A program made the translations under genes and the position numbers. The notes beneath the pieces are model-generated. The model searched no databases. It saw nothing but the letters and a program-made list of their open reading frames with translations, and was not told where the DNA came from. Shown here piece by piece: positions 1 to 10,199 of a DNA stretch of 58,000 nt (positions are counted from its first letter, which is position 1; each line of letters opens with the position of its first letter). Source of the stretch: Adiantum capillus-veneris (taxonomy: Eukaryota > Streptophyta > Polypodiopsida > Polypodiales > Pteridaceae); NCBI GenBank assembly GCA_014529385.2, contig CM043952.1, forward strand, positions 158,071,557-158,129,556, in the 5' to 3' direction.

Positions 1-735
1 CTATATCGATGCTAGCAAAGTCTGAGTCTTGTAAAGTTGGCCAATGGCCAAAAGAGCCCTAGGTATGAAGCCTAAGTTGTGAAGTGGGAAAATGACACAA
101 CATCATTATCAATTTTTGAAGGAGTTGAAGCATATGGCTAAGATTGACTTTTCCCTACAACTTCTAATCCTTATATCTTAAGCTTTGGTAATGAAATTTC
201 AATTTTGAACCTTGCAATGTGTTCCTTGTTTGATGCTCTTTCATTCAAGCATGCTCATTCTCTTTTTTGTTGTGATTTTTGGCTACAATTTAGTAGGCTA
301 CATCTGCTGATTTGAGTACGTTAATGAGTGTTTTTTGACATCGTGACTATACGGAGTGTTCCTAGACTCTAGTGACCTATCTGATGTGTTCTGTTGCGGT
401 TTTTGAGGCTTAAATGATGGATTGTGATTTTGGTACCTCCTCAAAATGCAACCAAACTTGGTAGGATAGTGCCCCTAAGTGTCCTTGACCTTCCCCTGTA
501 GCATTTGGACTCCGTTTGAGTGCCAAAACAGGTTGAGTATTGAGTGCCGTGACGTAGGACATAGGTAAATTTCCAAATTCAAGAGCAAGAAATTTACATG
601 TGTCAGCAATTGAGCCATTCCAACAATTCACTTCTCGAGGTTGACACCCTTGAAGAGTCTTCGTGTCCCATCCGTCGCTTCCCCGAGTATTGGCATTATG
701 TTAGTGCCAGAAAGCTATGCTATAGATGTCCATCA
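1..735 (+). repeat. Decayed LTR-like segment H1
   Basis: This segment aligns by eye, with many gaps, to 3600-4356. Shared landmarks occur in the same order: AGCCCTAGGTA near its start, ATGGATTGTGATTTTGGTACC, GACATAGG, and GTGCCAGAAAGCTATGCTATAG at its end. The second copy is followed by a primer binding site, so both copies are read as old LTRs of one Gypsy family. The left edge of this copy is cut by the window. No gene is seen inside it. Confidence 0.5.
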
Positions 736-759
736 TGACAACTGGCTATAACAGGAAAC

Positions 760-843
760 AATGTATGTTTGTATGTAAAAATGTATGTATGTAAAAATGT
801 ATGTATGTAAAAATGTATGTGTTTATATATCCATGTATACATG

Positions 844-895
<52 letters not shown>

Positions 896-957
896 ATATG
901 TATATTTGTATGCATGCATGAATGTATGTATGTACATACATACATACACACACACTA
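760..957. repeat. ATGT / TA microsatellite
   Basis: The stretch consists of ATGT tetranucleotide runs, a short TA run near 845-863 and a CA tail near 945-955. Translations across it are Tyr/Ile/His low-complexity artefacts. Confidence 0.9.
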
Positions 958-1619
958 GTACTTTAGTCAAATTAAATTTAGCTTGTTTTTTTTTAAATAC
1001 AGATTCAGATTCCTCTCATACCCCTCCATATTATAACCATGGAGACCACTCTCATACAATGGGACATGAAGATCCTTCAAAGAAAGCACCTTCAATTTAT
1101 TATGAAGAGGAACGTATTGCATGTTGGTGCAATTAATGTCAAGGCTTACATTGAAGGCCGTGACGCCAATGTCGTTCCCATGAGGTGTATTGGGGTGTTT
1201 ATGCTCATGCACCAATGCTTGCACATGGAGATCAACCTATGGTTAGTATTCTTTATTCTAATTTATATTTATTTGAATTCTTATAGCTAATTGTGTCAAT
1301 AATATAAATAACATTTGACATGTAGGGACATGCATCTCTAGTTGATGATGATGATACCATCCATGATCAAGCTACTCATCATTCGCACACACGACATGAT
1401 CATGCAATCCAAGAATTGCAAATGGACATATTGCAACAACCTTTTCCTCCCGGCCTTGAGATCAAGACTCGTGGCGATTATGCATTGCCCAATCATCTAT
1501 TGTCTTTAGTGCAGACATATAATCATAGAAACTATGGGAGATGGCATGAAAGATCTCTTTCTAGAGATGGAGACGTTTTTAGATTTTGGAATGCTTGTTA
1601 CATGATAGCTCCTTCTAGC

Positions 1620-2065
1620 CTTCTAAATGGAGAATGTGGCCTATTCATTGCACAAAATCTACAAGTCCCACCACATTCAAATGTGACCCTCATGTGCTTT
1701 TGTGGATCCATATATGGATACAGCCCTTGGAATCAGTTGGCACACTACATCCATAGCATGATCACTTATGGTTTGTGTCTCAATGAAGCATCCCTTTTAG
1801 ATAGGGGCAAATATCCATGCAAAAGTTCAAAGACTTTTATGTAGATGGCACACCATATACACATGGAGACATAGCCAACTTGATTAATAGTAGTTGAGAA
1901 AGGAATGCAAGAACCAATTGCACATTTGTGGAATGCAAAAATGGACATAGATCAAAATACATGAGAAAAGATGCTCCAAGATACATTCTTGTAAATTCCA
2001 TTAGATCATTACATGCCAATGATGAACTATTACTGATGTATGGATTTTGTAGGCCAAAAAGAGCA
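1620..2065 (+). pseudogene. Broken SET-domain-like segment inside the CACTA element
   Basis: An open stretch from 1416 to 1844 contains GECGLFIAQNLQVPP and later FCGSIYG, which resembles the N-terminal part of a SET domain (G-x-G-hF-A, then G-[EQS]). A frameshift near 1815 moves the reading to another frame. That frame reads FYVDGTPYTHGDIANLINSS, one TGA at 1891-1893, then RTNCTFVEC and LHANDELLLMYGF. These match the SET core order of cofactor-site N-x-x, the paired Asn/Cys motif and the C-terminal EL-x-x-YG. SET domains methylate lysines, but this copy has NSS where NHS is usual and MYG where DYG is usual. It also carries a stop and a frameshift, so no activity is expected. Residues upstream (1416-1600) are not recognised. 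Family assignment is from motif order only. Confidence 0.5.
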
Positions 2066-2304
2066 TCTCCACCTCTAGATTGAATATGTAAAAGTGTATA
2101 CAAGAAACGTGCACTTGTGGATTATGTATCAAAATTTTGAAATTTACACATCTATATTTGATACTATTTAGTTTTTTTCTTGATCAATTTGTTTTCTTCG
2201 TAAATGTTAAGTATGTTTATAAAATATGAAGTTTGATTTTTGTATACAGAATGCTTATAATTGTGCCTATGTGATAGGTACCAGAGTATGGTGTTGAAAA
2301 TGAT

Positions 2305-3375
2305 GTGCATCTATCATCTCATGGCATCTCATATATGTCAATTGAGTGTACAAAACTCCTTCGTAAGAGTGATCCAAACAGCTATGAGAGATTAAAGAAA
2401 CTATATGGTTTGCATTTTGACAAAGAGAATGATGTTTTTGATGAAGATGATGGCATGGATGATTTTATTCACGATTGGTACGAAGAAAGTGAAGCGTGTA
2501 ATAAACAAAGTTTTCTTAGAGTGGAAGCACTTGAGAAAATCTATGAAGGCGTAAATTTTTCATGATTATGCGCGAGCTTGCTTATTTTGAACCTCCAAAA
2601 TTGTTGTGCTTGGAGTAATGCATCCATTTCGGCACTATTAAGTTTACTCAAAATGCTGCAAGCTACTATCTCAAAAGTTCTTGCCCTCAAACAATGTCCT
2701 TCCTATCATTCAAGAGATAAAGTGAAAAAGATGTTGAGCAAGCTTGGAATCAATTACAACACCATACACACAGTGAATGTATTTTATATATAGACAAATA
2801 TAAAAATAAAAAGGCATGTCCAAAATGTATAACATCTCGTTATAAATATACGAGTGGACAAATCCCTCATAAAGTGCTTCAACATTTTTCATTGGAACCA
2901 CATATACAACACATATTTCTAATTCCAGATTTAGCAAGCTTATGGACTAGGGAGCAAAGAATGCAAGTACGGATGAGAGTATGAGAATTCCCTCAAATTT
3001 CCCTGCTTTAAAACATATCAATACAAAATGTGATAAGTTTGAAGCAAAGCCACGTCACATTAAGATGGGAGTTGGCTTGGATGGTGTGAATCCATTCTCC
3101 ATGTACTCAAGTAAGTTAAGTACAATCTTTTTCCCTTTATTTGCTTTTGAAAAGAGCATTTACTTTTGTCTCTCATAAGTCCAAGAAAACGTTAAGTTAA
3201 AAACATTAACGTATACTTGGCACCTCTAATTGATGATCTTCGAGAGTCGTGGAGAGGCATAAATGTACTTGATATGTCAAAACCAAAAAATGAAAGGAGA
3301 TTCAGATTTCAAGAAATTTTACCATGGAATACACAAATTTCTTGGCTACGGATTCTATGCCGGTATTGGTTTGTG
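2305..3375 (+). pseudogene. TNP2-type CACTA transposase, decayed
   Basis: The reading is spread over three frames. An acidic segment (FDEDDGMDDFIHDW, 2305-2565) is followed by CPKCITSRYK around 2800, the cysteine pair and SRY motif of TNP2. Next comes HKVLQHFSLEPHIQHIFL (about 2870), matching the family's VLRHFPL-P-RLQRL segment. GVGLDGVNPFSMYSS (about 3070) matches GLA-DGFNPFG-MS. VYLAPLIDDLRESW (about 3210) matches the family's VYLQPLI-EL-ELW. Several stops interrupt these blocks, and the more C-terminal part is missing or unreadable. The full-length family protein catalyses cut-and-paste transposition through CACTA termini; this copy cannot. Confidence 0.7.
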
Positions 3376-3476
3376 TTTAAGTAATACATGTAGATACTTT
3401 TCATTTCATTCTAGTTTTTATCATCATACTAAATATTTTACTATGTGTTAGTGGATTGACAGAATGGACGCCCACC

Positions 3477-3551
3477 TAGCCGGACATGTAGCCGGACATG
3501 TAGCCGGACACCACATTTGTACTCTTATTATTTTTTTGAGCTAGTGTAGTG
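3477..3551. repeat. CACTA subterminal repeats and right terminal inverted repeat
   Basis: TAGCCGGACATG occurs three times head to tail near 3477-3512, followed by the terminal CACTACACTAGC (opposite strand) ending at 3551. CACTA elements characteristically carry arrays of 10-20 bp subterminal motifs that bind the element's DNA-binding protein. Confidence 0.6.
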
Positions 3552-3599
3552 ATAATATGTGTAAATCATGATTCCAGAGTAGCAAGTTGATTCCCTAAG

Positions 3600-4356
3600 T
3601 TATAATGTTGTCATTATATTTGTAAAGGTCTATGTGAACCGGCCACTAGCCATTTAGAAGCCCTAGGTACAAAGCTCAATAACTTTAATGTGAAAGGGAG
3701 GCTTATCTTTAGAGAAGAAAGAGCTCTGTTGCACGTACACTCAAGCTATGAAGCTGCTCCAAATTGTAATCAACTTTTCTAACAATTGGATAATCCAATT
3801 TTGATTTCAAAACTTGCATTGTATTTCTCTTTCCATGCTCTTTCATTCAAGTGTAAGCATTGTCAGTTTTGTCGTGGTTCACGACCACATGTGTGTGAGT
3901 CTTAATTGCATATTTGAGTGCTTAAATCACTATATTTAGCCATTTTGACCATAGGAGAGTGTTCCTAGACCATAGGGCAACCTTTCTCAATTGATTTCTT
4001 GCAATTTCTAGGACCTTTTTCATGATGGATCGTGATTTTGGTACCATGTCTATTGCAACCAGACTTGGTAGCCCTAGGTGTCTTAGACCTCCTCCTAAAG
4101 TTTCGTTGCATTTTGACTATGTTCCAGTGTCGAAATGGCGTGATGATCTAAAGCAGTGAGAAAGGACATAGGCAGATTTCCATGATCATTGAGTGATTGA
4201 TTTGCTTTTTGAGTTGTTGCGTTAGCTTGTTAGGTTCACTTCTTGAGATTGACCGTACCTCAAAGATTCTTGGTGCCCCATCCAAGTCACTTTCCTAAGT
4301 ATTGACATTATGTTAGTGCTAGATAGCTATGCTATAGACCTTCGTCGCAGCGACCC
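3600..4356 (+). repeat. LTR-like segment H2 (5' LTR)
   Basis: It resembles 1-735 along most of its length and ends with TTAGTGCTAGATAGCTATGC and a short tail. A primer binding site follows within 10 bases, which makes it the 5' LTR of a plus-strand element. The two copies are strongly diverged, so this is an old family. Confidence 0.55.
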
Positions 4357-4364
4357 ACTAACAT

Positions 4365-4382
4365 TGGCTCTGTTGCCGGGGA
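4365..4382 (+). other. Primer binding site, tRNA-Asp type
   Basis: TGGCTCTGTTGCCGGGGA differs by two bases from TGGCGCCGTTGCCGGGGA, the tRNA-Asp primer site common in Athila/Ogre-like plant Gypsy elements. It lies directly after LTR H2. Confidence 0.6.
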
Positions 4383-4383
4383 T

Positions 4384-5117
4384 ATGATCCTTAGATGGTG
4401 AGTGACCTAATGCATATTTAGAGTGTCTTTTTCTAAGATTTGTCTCTCCATTCCATTTACACCTTAGCAGTCAAGTAGCTAGACATGGGGTTTAGTGCTT
4501 GGTAGAGTCTAGGAGTCAAGGACTTGCTAGATCTATTCTCGAGAGGTGAAGAGGGTTGTGGGTGCGATAGCCAAAAGCATTTCATTCTTCAATTTTCTCT
4601 ATGCTTTCAGAGTGTTGTTCCATTTTTTTTTTAACTTTATTTTGTAGCGTTCTGTTTGTTTTTGTTTCATGTTTCATTTTAGTACTTAGGAGTAGGGTAA
4701 ATAGAAACTACCACCATCAAATTTGGGCTAAAAGATTGAGGGGGAAAAGGGTGAAAACCATACTTTGGCCGAAATGACTATAACTCTGGAATTCTAAAAA
4801 TTTGATGGTTGAGAGCTGAAAAGTGATCCAAATTCAATAATTTGTGGATCAAGGGCATTAGCAGACTTTCTAGAAGTACTCTAAAATGTATGGCCAGATT
4901 CTGTGGAGGAACATGGATCGCGATCTATGACCCCCAGAGACCATTTTTGCAGAAAAGTGACTAGTGAGAGTGTGCATCGATGAGATATTGCTCTGATCAA
5001 GTTTGCTTGAAAAAAAACTCAAAAACCACATCAAAATTGGCTAGTAGGGCAAAAACAGCAAAACTATAGGCATTGTAGACACAAAATTTGGGGGTTTTCA
5101 ATTGTTTGGGATCCAAA
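4384..5117 (+). other. Non-coding leader after the H2 primer site
   Basis: No open frame of note is present. By position this should be the untranslated leader of the H element, but its gag was not found. The next coding relic (5118-6400) lies on the opposite strand and belongs to something else. Confidence 0.4.
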
Positions 5118-6400
5118 TCAAAAAAGGGGTGAGATTTGTCTTCCATTCTTAATGCCAAAGGCCTCCACAAAAATATTTTTACAAATGCCTATGCACCTAG
5201 CCTTACTGTTGTTTGCAATTTTCACTTTGATTTCAGGTGTCTCATGGATGTGCATGCCTAATCTTTGCATGAGTCCCTCTACCATGATGCAAATTTGTGC
5301 ACCCCCATCCACTAGACCTTTCCTAACCAATCCTCTTTTTGATGTAACAATCTAGAACATGTGTAATATCCTCATTCATTTCAGCTTGTGCAATTTTTAC
5401 AACATGCACACTCTCTTTTACCTTTATCCTAGTGCTAACTGCCTTTGTTAAATCCCTCCTAACTTGTAAACATAATGCAAGAAACTGAGGCCATGAGATA
5501 TCAGGACCCTTACCTCTCATGTCTTCCAACAAGTTGTATGGAGCCATACCGTGTCCAAGGGGGAAGTCTTGGAGGTTGATACAACGTCGACCCTTACCTC
5601 TCATGTCTTCCAAAAAGTTGTATGGAGCCATACCATGTCCAAGGGGGAAGTCTTGGAGGTCGATACAACGTTCGCTTGGCTTCCTTGATCTCCTTTGCCT
5701 TCTTTTCTCATCCATGGTCACTTTGTGATGTGACTCCTTCTTTTTTCTTACCTTTTCCACGGCCATGCTTAATGCCATTTACTTCCATGTCAATCTCATT
5801 TGAATTTGTCACCTCTACCACATGCACATTTGTATCTGGCAAAGGTGGAACTCCTTCCAGTCCTTGTGGAGGTGGTCTTGCTCCATTTGGCCTTTGTAGA
5901 AGCTGTGGTTGTTGCCTAGTTCCTTCAGCTGCATTCATCACTGGGTAATTCAAGTTAGGTCTCCCTGGCTTTCCTTGGGGCCAAGGACAATTATGCATCC
6001 CATGTCCAAACTCTCCACAATTCCAACATTGCAAAAGTCTCCTAGGTCATGGCTCTCGCTCCTCGGATTTCTTTGTTTGTCCCTTGGGACCTACAGCTTG
6101 TGCAAGGTGGATTGACAAGTTGCTTAAGGATTCATTTAGCTTCTCAATCACCTCAGATGTTACCTCAGGAATCTCTCTGGATGTTGATGCTTGTAATTTC
6201 CCCTTTGGTCTAGGACCCTCTATTGGAACCTCTCCTCTTAGACACTTGAGTTTCCTATACTTCTCAACAACCCTAGTTTCAGCTACATCAAAGGTAGTAG
6301 GCGCACCCGCCTTCACTTTTCCTTAAGATCAGGAAAGAGTTCGGCTATGAACCTCTTGCTTCTTGTACAAGTAGTAGTCATCTAAGTCAGAGGGAGAATT
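5118..6400 (-). pseudogene. Ty3/Gypsy gag-protease relic
   Basis: Read on the minus strand, the order is as follows. A hydrophilic gag tail lies at 6047-6316 (GEVPIEGPRPKGKLQ, then EVIEKLNESLSNLSIHLAQA). A CCHC zinc knuckle, CWNCGEFGHGMHNC, lies near 6025. A charged linker follows (5323-5778). Last is a retropepsin-like piece at 5118-5330 with VDGGAQICIMVEGLMQRLGM, where D-G-G stands for the protease active-site D-[ST]-G. Frames change between the blocks. Gag packages RNA and the protease matures the polyprotein; no RT or integrase follows in this copy. An 84-bp tandem duplication interrupts the linker. Confidence 0.65.
5506..5673 (-). repeat. 84-bp tandem duplication in the gag-protease linker
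   Basis: Two direct copies with period 84 (5506-5589 and 5590-5673) keep the frame. They duplicate 28 residues containing QDFPLGHGMAPYN. The copies differ at only a few positions, so the duplication is younger than the surrounding decay. Confidence 0.85.
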
Positions 6401-6410
6401 TATTGGGGGT

Positions 6411-6779
6411 CTACCCCCTGCTTATACACTTAACTATCTTTTTGAGTAACCCCTCTTCCCGACCCTTATGTGGCATGATATGTTTTCCATAGTCGATCCC
6501 CGAGCATTGTGAGCACTTCCCCAAATCCATGTTGCATCTCTTTAAGAGAATGAAAAACAGAGTCTTTGAAATACCAAATTCCCTCTCAATGGAAGTCTCG
6601 TGCTCAGCTAGATAAAATTTTATGTTAGACAAACCATATTTGCTACCTTTGAATGGTACTAGCATATATGGACGTGGTGGATACATACAATCCCCCACAA
6701 GGCAATATAATCCTGCTGGAATTAGGGTTGCAGGAAAACACACACAACTTGGTGAAGATGAAGGAAGCTCAAGGCACAC
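6411..6779 (-). pseudogene. PIF/Harbinger transposase C-terminal fragment
   Basis: The minus-strand frame contains YCLVGDCMYPPRPYMLVPFK and then TSIEREFGISKTLFFILLKR. The DDE-type Harbinger transposase (DDE_Tnp_4) has LVGD-x-x-YP-x-RP-x-L-x-PF with the second catalytic Asp. It then has a V-E-x-AFG-x-LK block with the catalytic Glu, followed by R-IL-KR. Both acidic residues are visible here. Only this C-terminal part is present; the first catalytic Asp and the DNA-binding partner protein were not found. The fragment lies between Gypsy and Copia relics, so it marks an old insertion. Confidence 0.6.
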
Positions 6780-7016
6780 AATAGAGAGTGTATAACTTAG
6801 TGTGCGATGGAAAGATTAGTTAGCCCTAGAGTGATGGGCGTGTATACAATGCACAGGGGGAAAAACCTCCTAGTGAGGGAAAAAATTCCCCGTGATCCTA
6901 AGTGTGTTCACACACATCACTACCACATGTATAAGGTAGCAAATTCCCCCTGGAGTGATGCGGTGAACGAGAGCTGGCACATAGAGTAAAGGGAAGTGCC
7001 ATGCCACAGGACATGA
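6780..7016 (-). other. Possible 3' end of the Copia relic (polypurine tract and LTR remnant)
   Basis: On the minus strand, the Copia frame stop at 7017 is followed by CCAGGGGGAATTTG (near 6950). This resembles a polypurine tract preceding a 3' LTR. The LTR itself cannot be delimited because no second copy exists in the window. Confidence 0.3.
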
Positions 7017-7797
7017 TCAGTCCACAAAGGGGAATAAGCCCAAAGCTTTGCGGAAAGCTTCAAACTTCTCATGAGAAAATGCCTTTGTGAAAAGATATGC
7101 AAGGTTGTCATGTGTTGGCACATAAGCCAAGATGGTGTCTCTTGCTAGGAGCCTCTCCCTGACATAGTGGTAATGTACCTCAATGTGCTTTGTGCAAGCA
7201 TGAAAATCTGGGTTCTTTGCCACTGCCAATGTGCTATGACTGTCAGTGAAGATAGTGTTGGCAGTTTCCTATCCAACACCTAAATTAGCCATAAGGCGTC
7301 TGAGCCATACACATTCAACCATAGCTGTGAAGACTGCCCTGTACTCAACCTCACAACTGGAAGTGGCCACAGTAGGTTTCTTCTTGCTCAATCACGATAT
7401 GCATGAGCTGCCAAGCATGAAATAAAAACCACTTGTGGACACTCATGTGTCTAAACAACCAGCCCAATTTGAGTCCAAAAAAGCATGTAAGTCTAGCGGC
7501 AATGATCCCCCCGGGATAAAACAAGCCAATATGACTCAAGTAGCGGAAAATCCTCCTGGCATACTACCAATCCTTAGACCCTGGGCTATGCATAAATATG
7601 TTGACCTGTGAGATTGCAAATTGAATATCCGGCCTCATGTTGCATACATAAATGAGGCATCTAGCAATAGTTTGGTAAAGAGTGACATCTGCAAGATCAC
7701 TAGCATCATTTAGACTCAATCTCAAACCTATATCCAGTAGAGTATCTGACCAGTAGGACATTCCCTGAAGATATGAGTAAATGGAGACAGAGAGCAA
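7017..7797 (-). pseudogene. Ty1/Copia RT C-terminus and RNase H relic
   Basis: On the minus strand the first block (7564-7797) reads LADVTLYQTIARCLIYVCNM then RPDIQFAISQV. This is the RT-RNase H connection found in Copia pol (family form Y-R-x-x-VG-LLYL-x-TRPDI-FAV). The last block (7017-7229) reads VAKNPDFHACTKHIEVHYHY, then YVPTHDNLAYLFTKAF and EKFEAFRKALG, the hallmark C-terminus of Copia pol. Stops and frame changes lie between (7230-7563). Only the C-terminal quarter of pol remains. Confidence 0.85.
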
Positions 7798-7839
7798 TCA
7801 AGACAAAAGCAGCTAACTATGTGATGCTTGGACGTCAAC

Positions 7840-8030
7840 TCTATTGATGAGGAAAGGACCAACAGCTCAGACTATGTGCCAATGAAGGTGAATACCTTCT
7901 TGGAGCAAGCGCACACTGGTCTTGCAGGAGGTCATTTCTCTCATGAAACTACAACTAGAGCTAGATTGATGGTTGGCATCTAGTGGCCAACTCTGTTTGC
8001 TGATGCAAAAGAATCTTGGAGTTCATCGCA
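7840..8030 (+). pseudogene. Gypsy integrase zinc-binding (H2C2) fragment
   Basis: One plus-strand frame reads ASAHTGLAGGHFSHETTTRA, then WPTLFADAKE after one stop. This matches the H-x-H part of the integrase HHCC domain of Ty3/Gypsy pol (family form AHSG-AGGHF----T--K-----YWWPT-F-DA). No catalytic core follows, so this is an isolated fragment on the strand opposite to the neighbouring Copia relic. Confidence 0.6.
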
Positions 8031-8449
8031 AGTTTATCTTCAGCACGCTAAAGTTAGATCTATGACATATTGAACTTTTCCTCATCAAATTTCATCATGA
8101 ATGTGTTTATATGGTCTATTTGAAGCTCCATATCAAGTTTCATCAAGTTTGGTAAACTTAACTCTTAAAAGCAAGCACAAGCTCTTATTGCAAAAAAGCG
8201 GATATAGATTTTCCTGTAACTCTCACCACAGAGTTCAGAAAGCCATCCAAATTCATACACATCACCTACAACATCAACACAACATGTACATTCACTTTGG
8301 CACAAATCTGCAAACAATCATATGCACACATCTGCATCTTTGGCGTGTAAATCATGCCCAATATATCCATACTACTTTAACACGCATCAAGAAGCTAGAG
8401 CAAATATCTTTCTTGGGGGCTCCAAAGGTACTTACCTGAAATAGAATAT

Positions 8450-9718
8450 CATGAGTAGAATCTATGGGTGGTTGGCAAGATGGATGTGGAAGAAGAAGAG
8501 ATACCACCTAGAGCACCACCATTTTCTACAAGATTGAGGTAAAGACTTGTCAAAGTCTTTGAAGCAAAACCAAAGGAGGAAACAGCCACCGCATTTGTGG
8601 CACCTAAAATCGACAAAGACCTAGAAGATGAAGAAGAGGATCCTCTAGAGAAAAAAGCAAGACAAAAGGGAAAGGCCAAGGTGGAAGAGATAGTTAGCAA
8701 AAGACAGCCATGCCCACATTCCAAATCAAAGAACCGGCACAAAGAGCAGCCAGAATAGAAAGGGAAGCGACGGCCTTTTAGCTTAAAAAAGGGCTCAATG
8801 GAGACTTTGAGGAAAAGTGGAAACCCAACATGTTAACGTTCAAGATCCGCACTCAAAATTCGATGTACTGCCAAAACTATGACCACTGGTGGCTGGATTG
8901 GAATCCCTCTATGAGGAAGAAGAGAATCAAAGAGAGCAGGCCAAGGCACATACAATTGAAACGACACAACCAACGGAAGCAAAGTCAAAAGAAATGCATG
9001 AGGAAAGAAGGAATCCACATCCACCACTGTCCCTACAATGCCTAAAGAGAAACCTCCACAACAGAAGTCCAACAATGGTACATCCTAAGTGGCATGACAT
9101 ATGGCTAAATCGGCACCCAAGGTATATTATTATTTATACCAATGCCCTAGTAGACATCAAGGAAAATCCAATGTAGTGCCTAGTCTCAAGGGTCCACAGC
9201 TGGTAGCAACACTCCATCATCAAACAAAAACATTCCCACCACCACTGAATGGTAAGCCTACTGAAGATTATATGGTGGATAATCTCTCATCCACGATAAA
9301 GCTTTTTTGCGAGATACTAGATTTGGCTTGCATCATGTTGATCAAAATTTCCAAGTTGCTTCTCACATGTTTATAGACATTCCATCAAACTGAAAAAATA
9401 GATGCCGCATGGATGTCTTTTCTTGAAGATAATCAGGGCTTGTGCTACGACTTGTTCGAGCTACCGTCACAGGAGGTGCTCTATGATTTTTACGCGAGGA
9501 TAATGTTCTTACCCTCCAACTACATACAGACCTTTGAGGATGCATTCTATATGGGCTTTTTCACATACAAAATCAAGATCTGCAATCCAATCATCGCCAA
9601 CTTAAGAGCCAGATTTGTTGGTTACTTAGCCATTCAGCACAAGAATAGACTTACCATGCAGTTCATGTCTACAAGAGATAAAGAATTGAGGATCAAGTAC
9701 CAAGAAGTATTGGAGTAG
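8450..9718 (+). pseudogene. Retroelement gag-like region
   Basis: Hydrophilic Lys/Glu-rich stretches (8470-9180) are followed by an open frame at 9413-9718. That frame encodes LYDFYARIMFLPSNYIQTFE, then GFFTYKIKICNPIIANLRAR. The pattern, an aromatic-rich helix followed by F-x-x-G-x-x-x-x-I, resembles the capsid part of retrotransposon gag, but I cannot name a family. The frame stops 86 bases before an LTR-like segment, which supports a retroelement origin. No zinc knuckle or pol was seen. Confidence 0.35.
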
Positions 9719-9803
9719 CACTTAAAGCAAACTGAAGCTTGCAAGCCCGACCACTACTTATAAGTACATATGTCCTGAATGACATAGGCAAGGACGGGAG
9801 GAA

Positions 9804-10199
9804 TGTTAGTTGCTCAGCTAACAGGAACATCACTATCATTTTTTATCCCCACTTACTGTATCAAACCCCCATTTATTAATTTGAAATCCTGTAAAGTCCA
9901 AACTTGCTGCATCACATTTATTTATCAAAGAGTGTAAAGGGGCCAAGGGCTTCCAGAATCTAGATCTATAATTATTTGCAGCTCCTAGCCTTATTACTGA
10001 GCCATTTAGTTAGGTTTTCATTTCTCAAACCTTGTCTAAGGTATAAAATTCAATTTTGTAACTTTTGACCTAAGCTTTTTGGATAATGAAAGTGAGCGTA
10101 CGCTACAGTACAATTCAGTGAACTCTCTCCTGCTTCAATCTTTCATGTCTCCTTCGTGTGAAGTTGCATTGCATTTTCGAGCATACCAATGTGCTTACA
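9804..10199 (+). repeat. LTR-like segment I with adjacent polypurine tract
   Basis: AAGGACGGGAGGAA (9790-9803) is a good polypurine tract and is followed directly by TGTTAGTTGCTCAGC. A matching end, GTGCTTACA, occurs at 10199. Inside are a TATA-like TATAAAATTC (10043) and a CT-rich downstream part. There is no second copy in the window, so this would be the 3' LTR of the decayed gag-bearing element on its left. Confidence 0.45.

Larger units (their letters stand above)
946..3551 (+). mobile_element. Degenerate CACTA (En/Spm-like) DNA transposon
   Basis: The right end reads, on the opposite strand, CACTACACTAGCTC (ends at 3551). This is the terminal motif expected of a CACTA element. Just inside it lie three direct copies of a 12-bp subterminal motif. 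The body encodes fragments of a TNP2-type transposase (2305-3375) and a SET-like segment (1620-2065). The left end is not certain: CACACACTAG next to the microsatellite is the best candidate. The element sits between two LTR-like segments (H1 and H2), so it probably inserted into or beside an older retroelement. Stops and frameshifts make it inactive. Confidence 0.6.
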
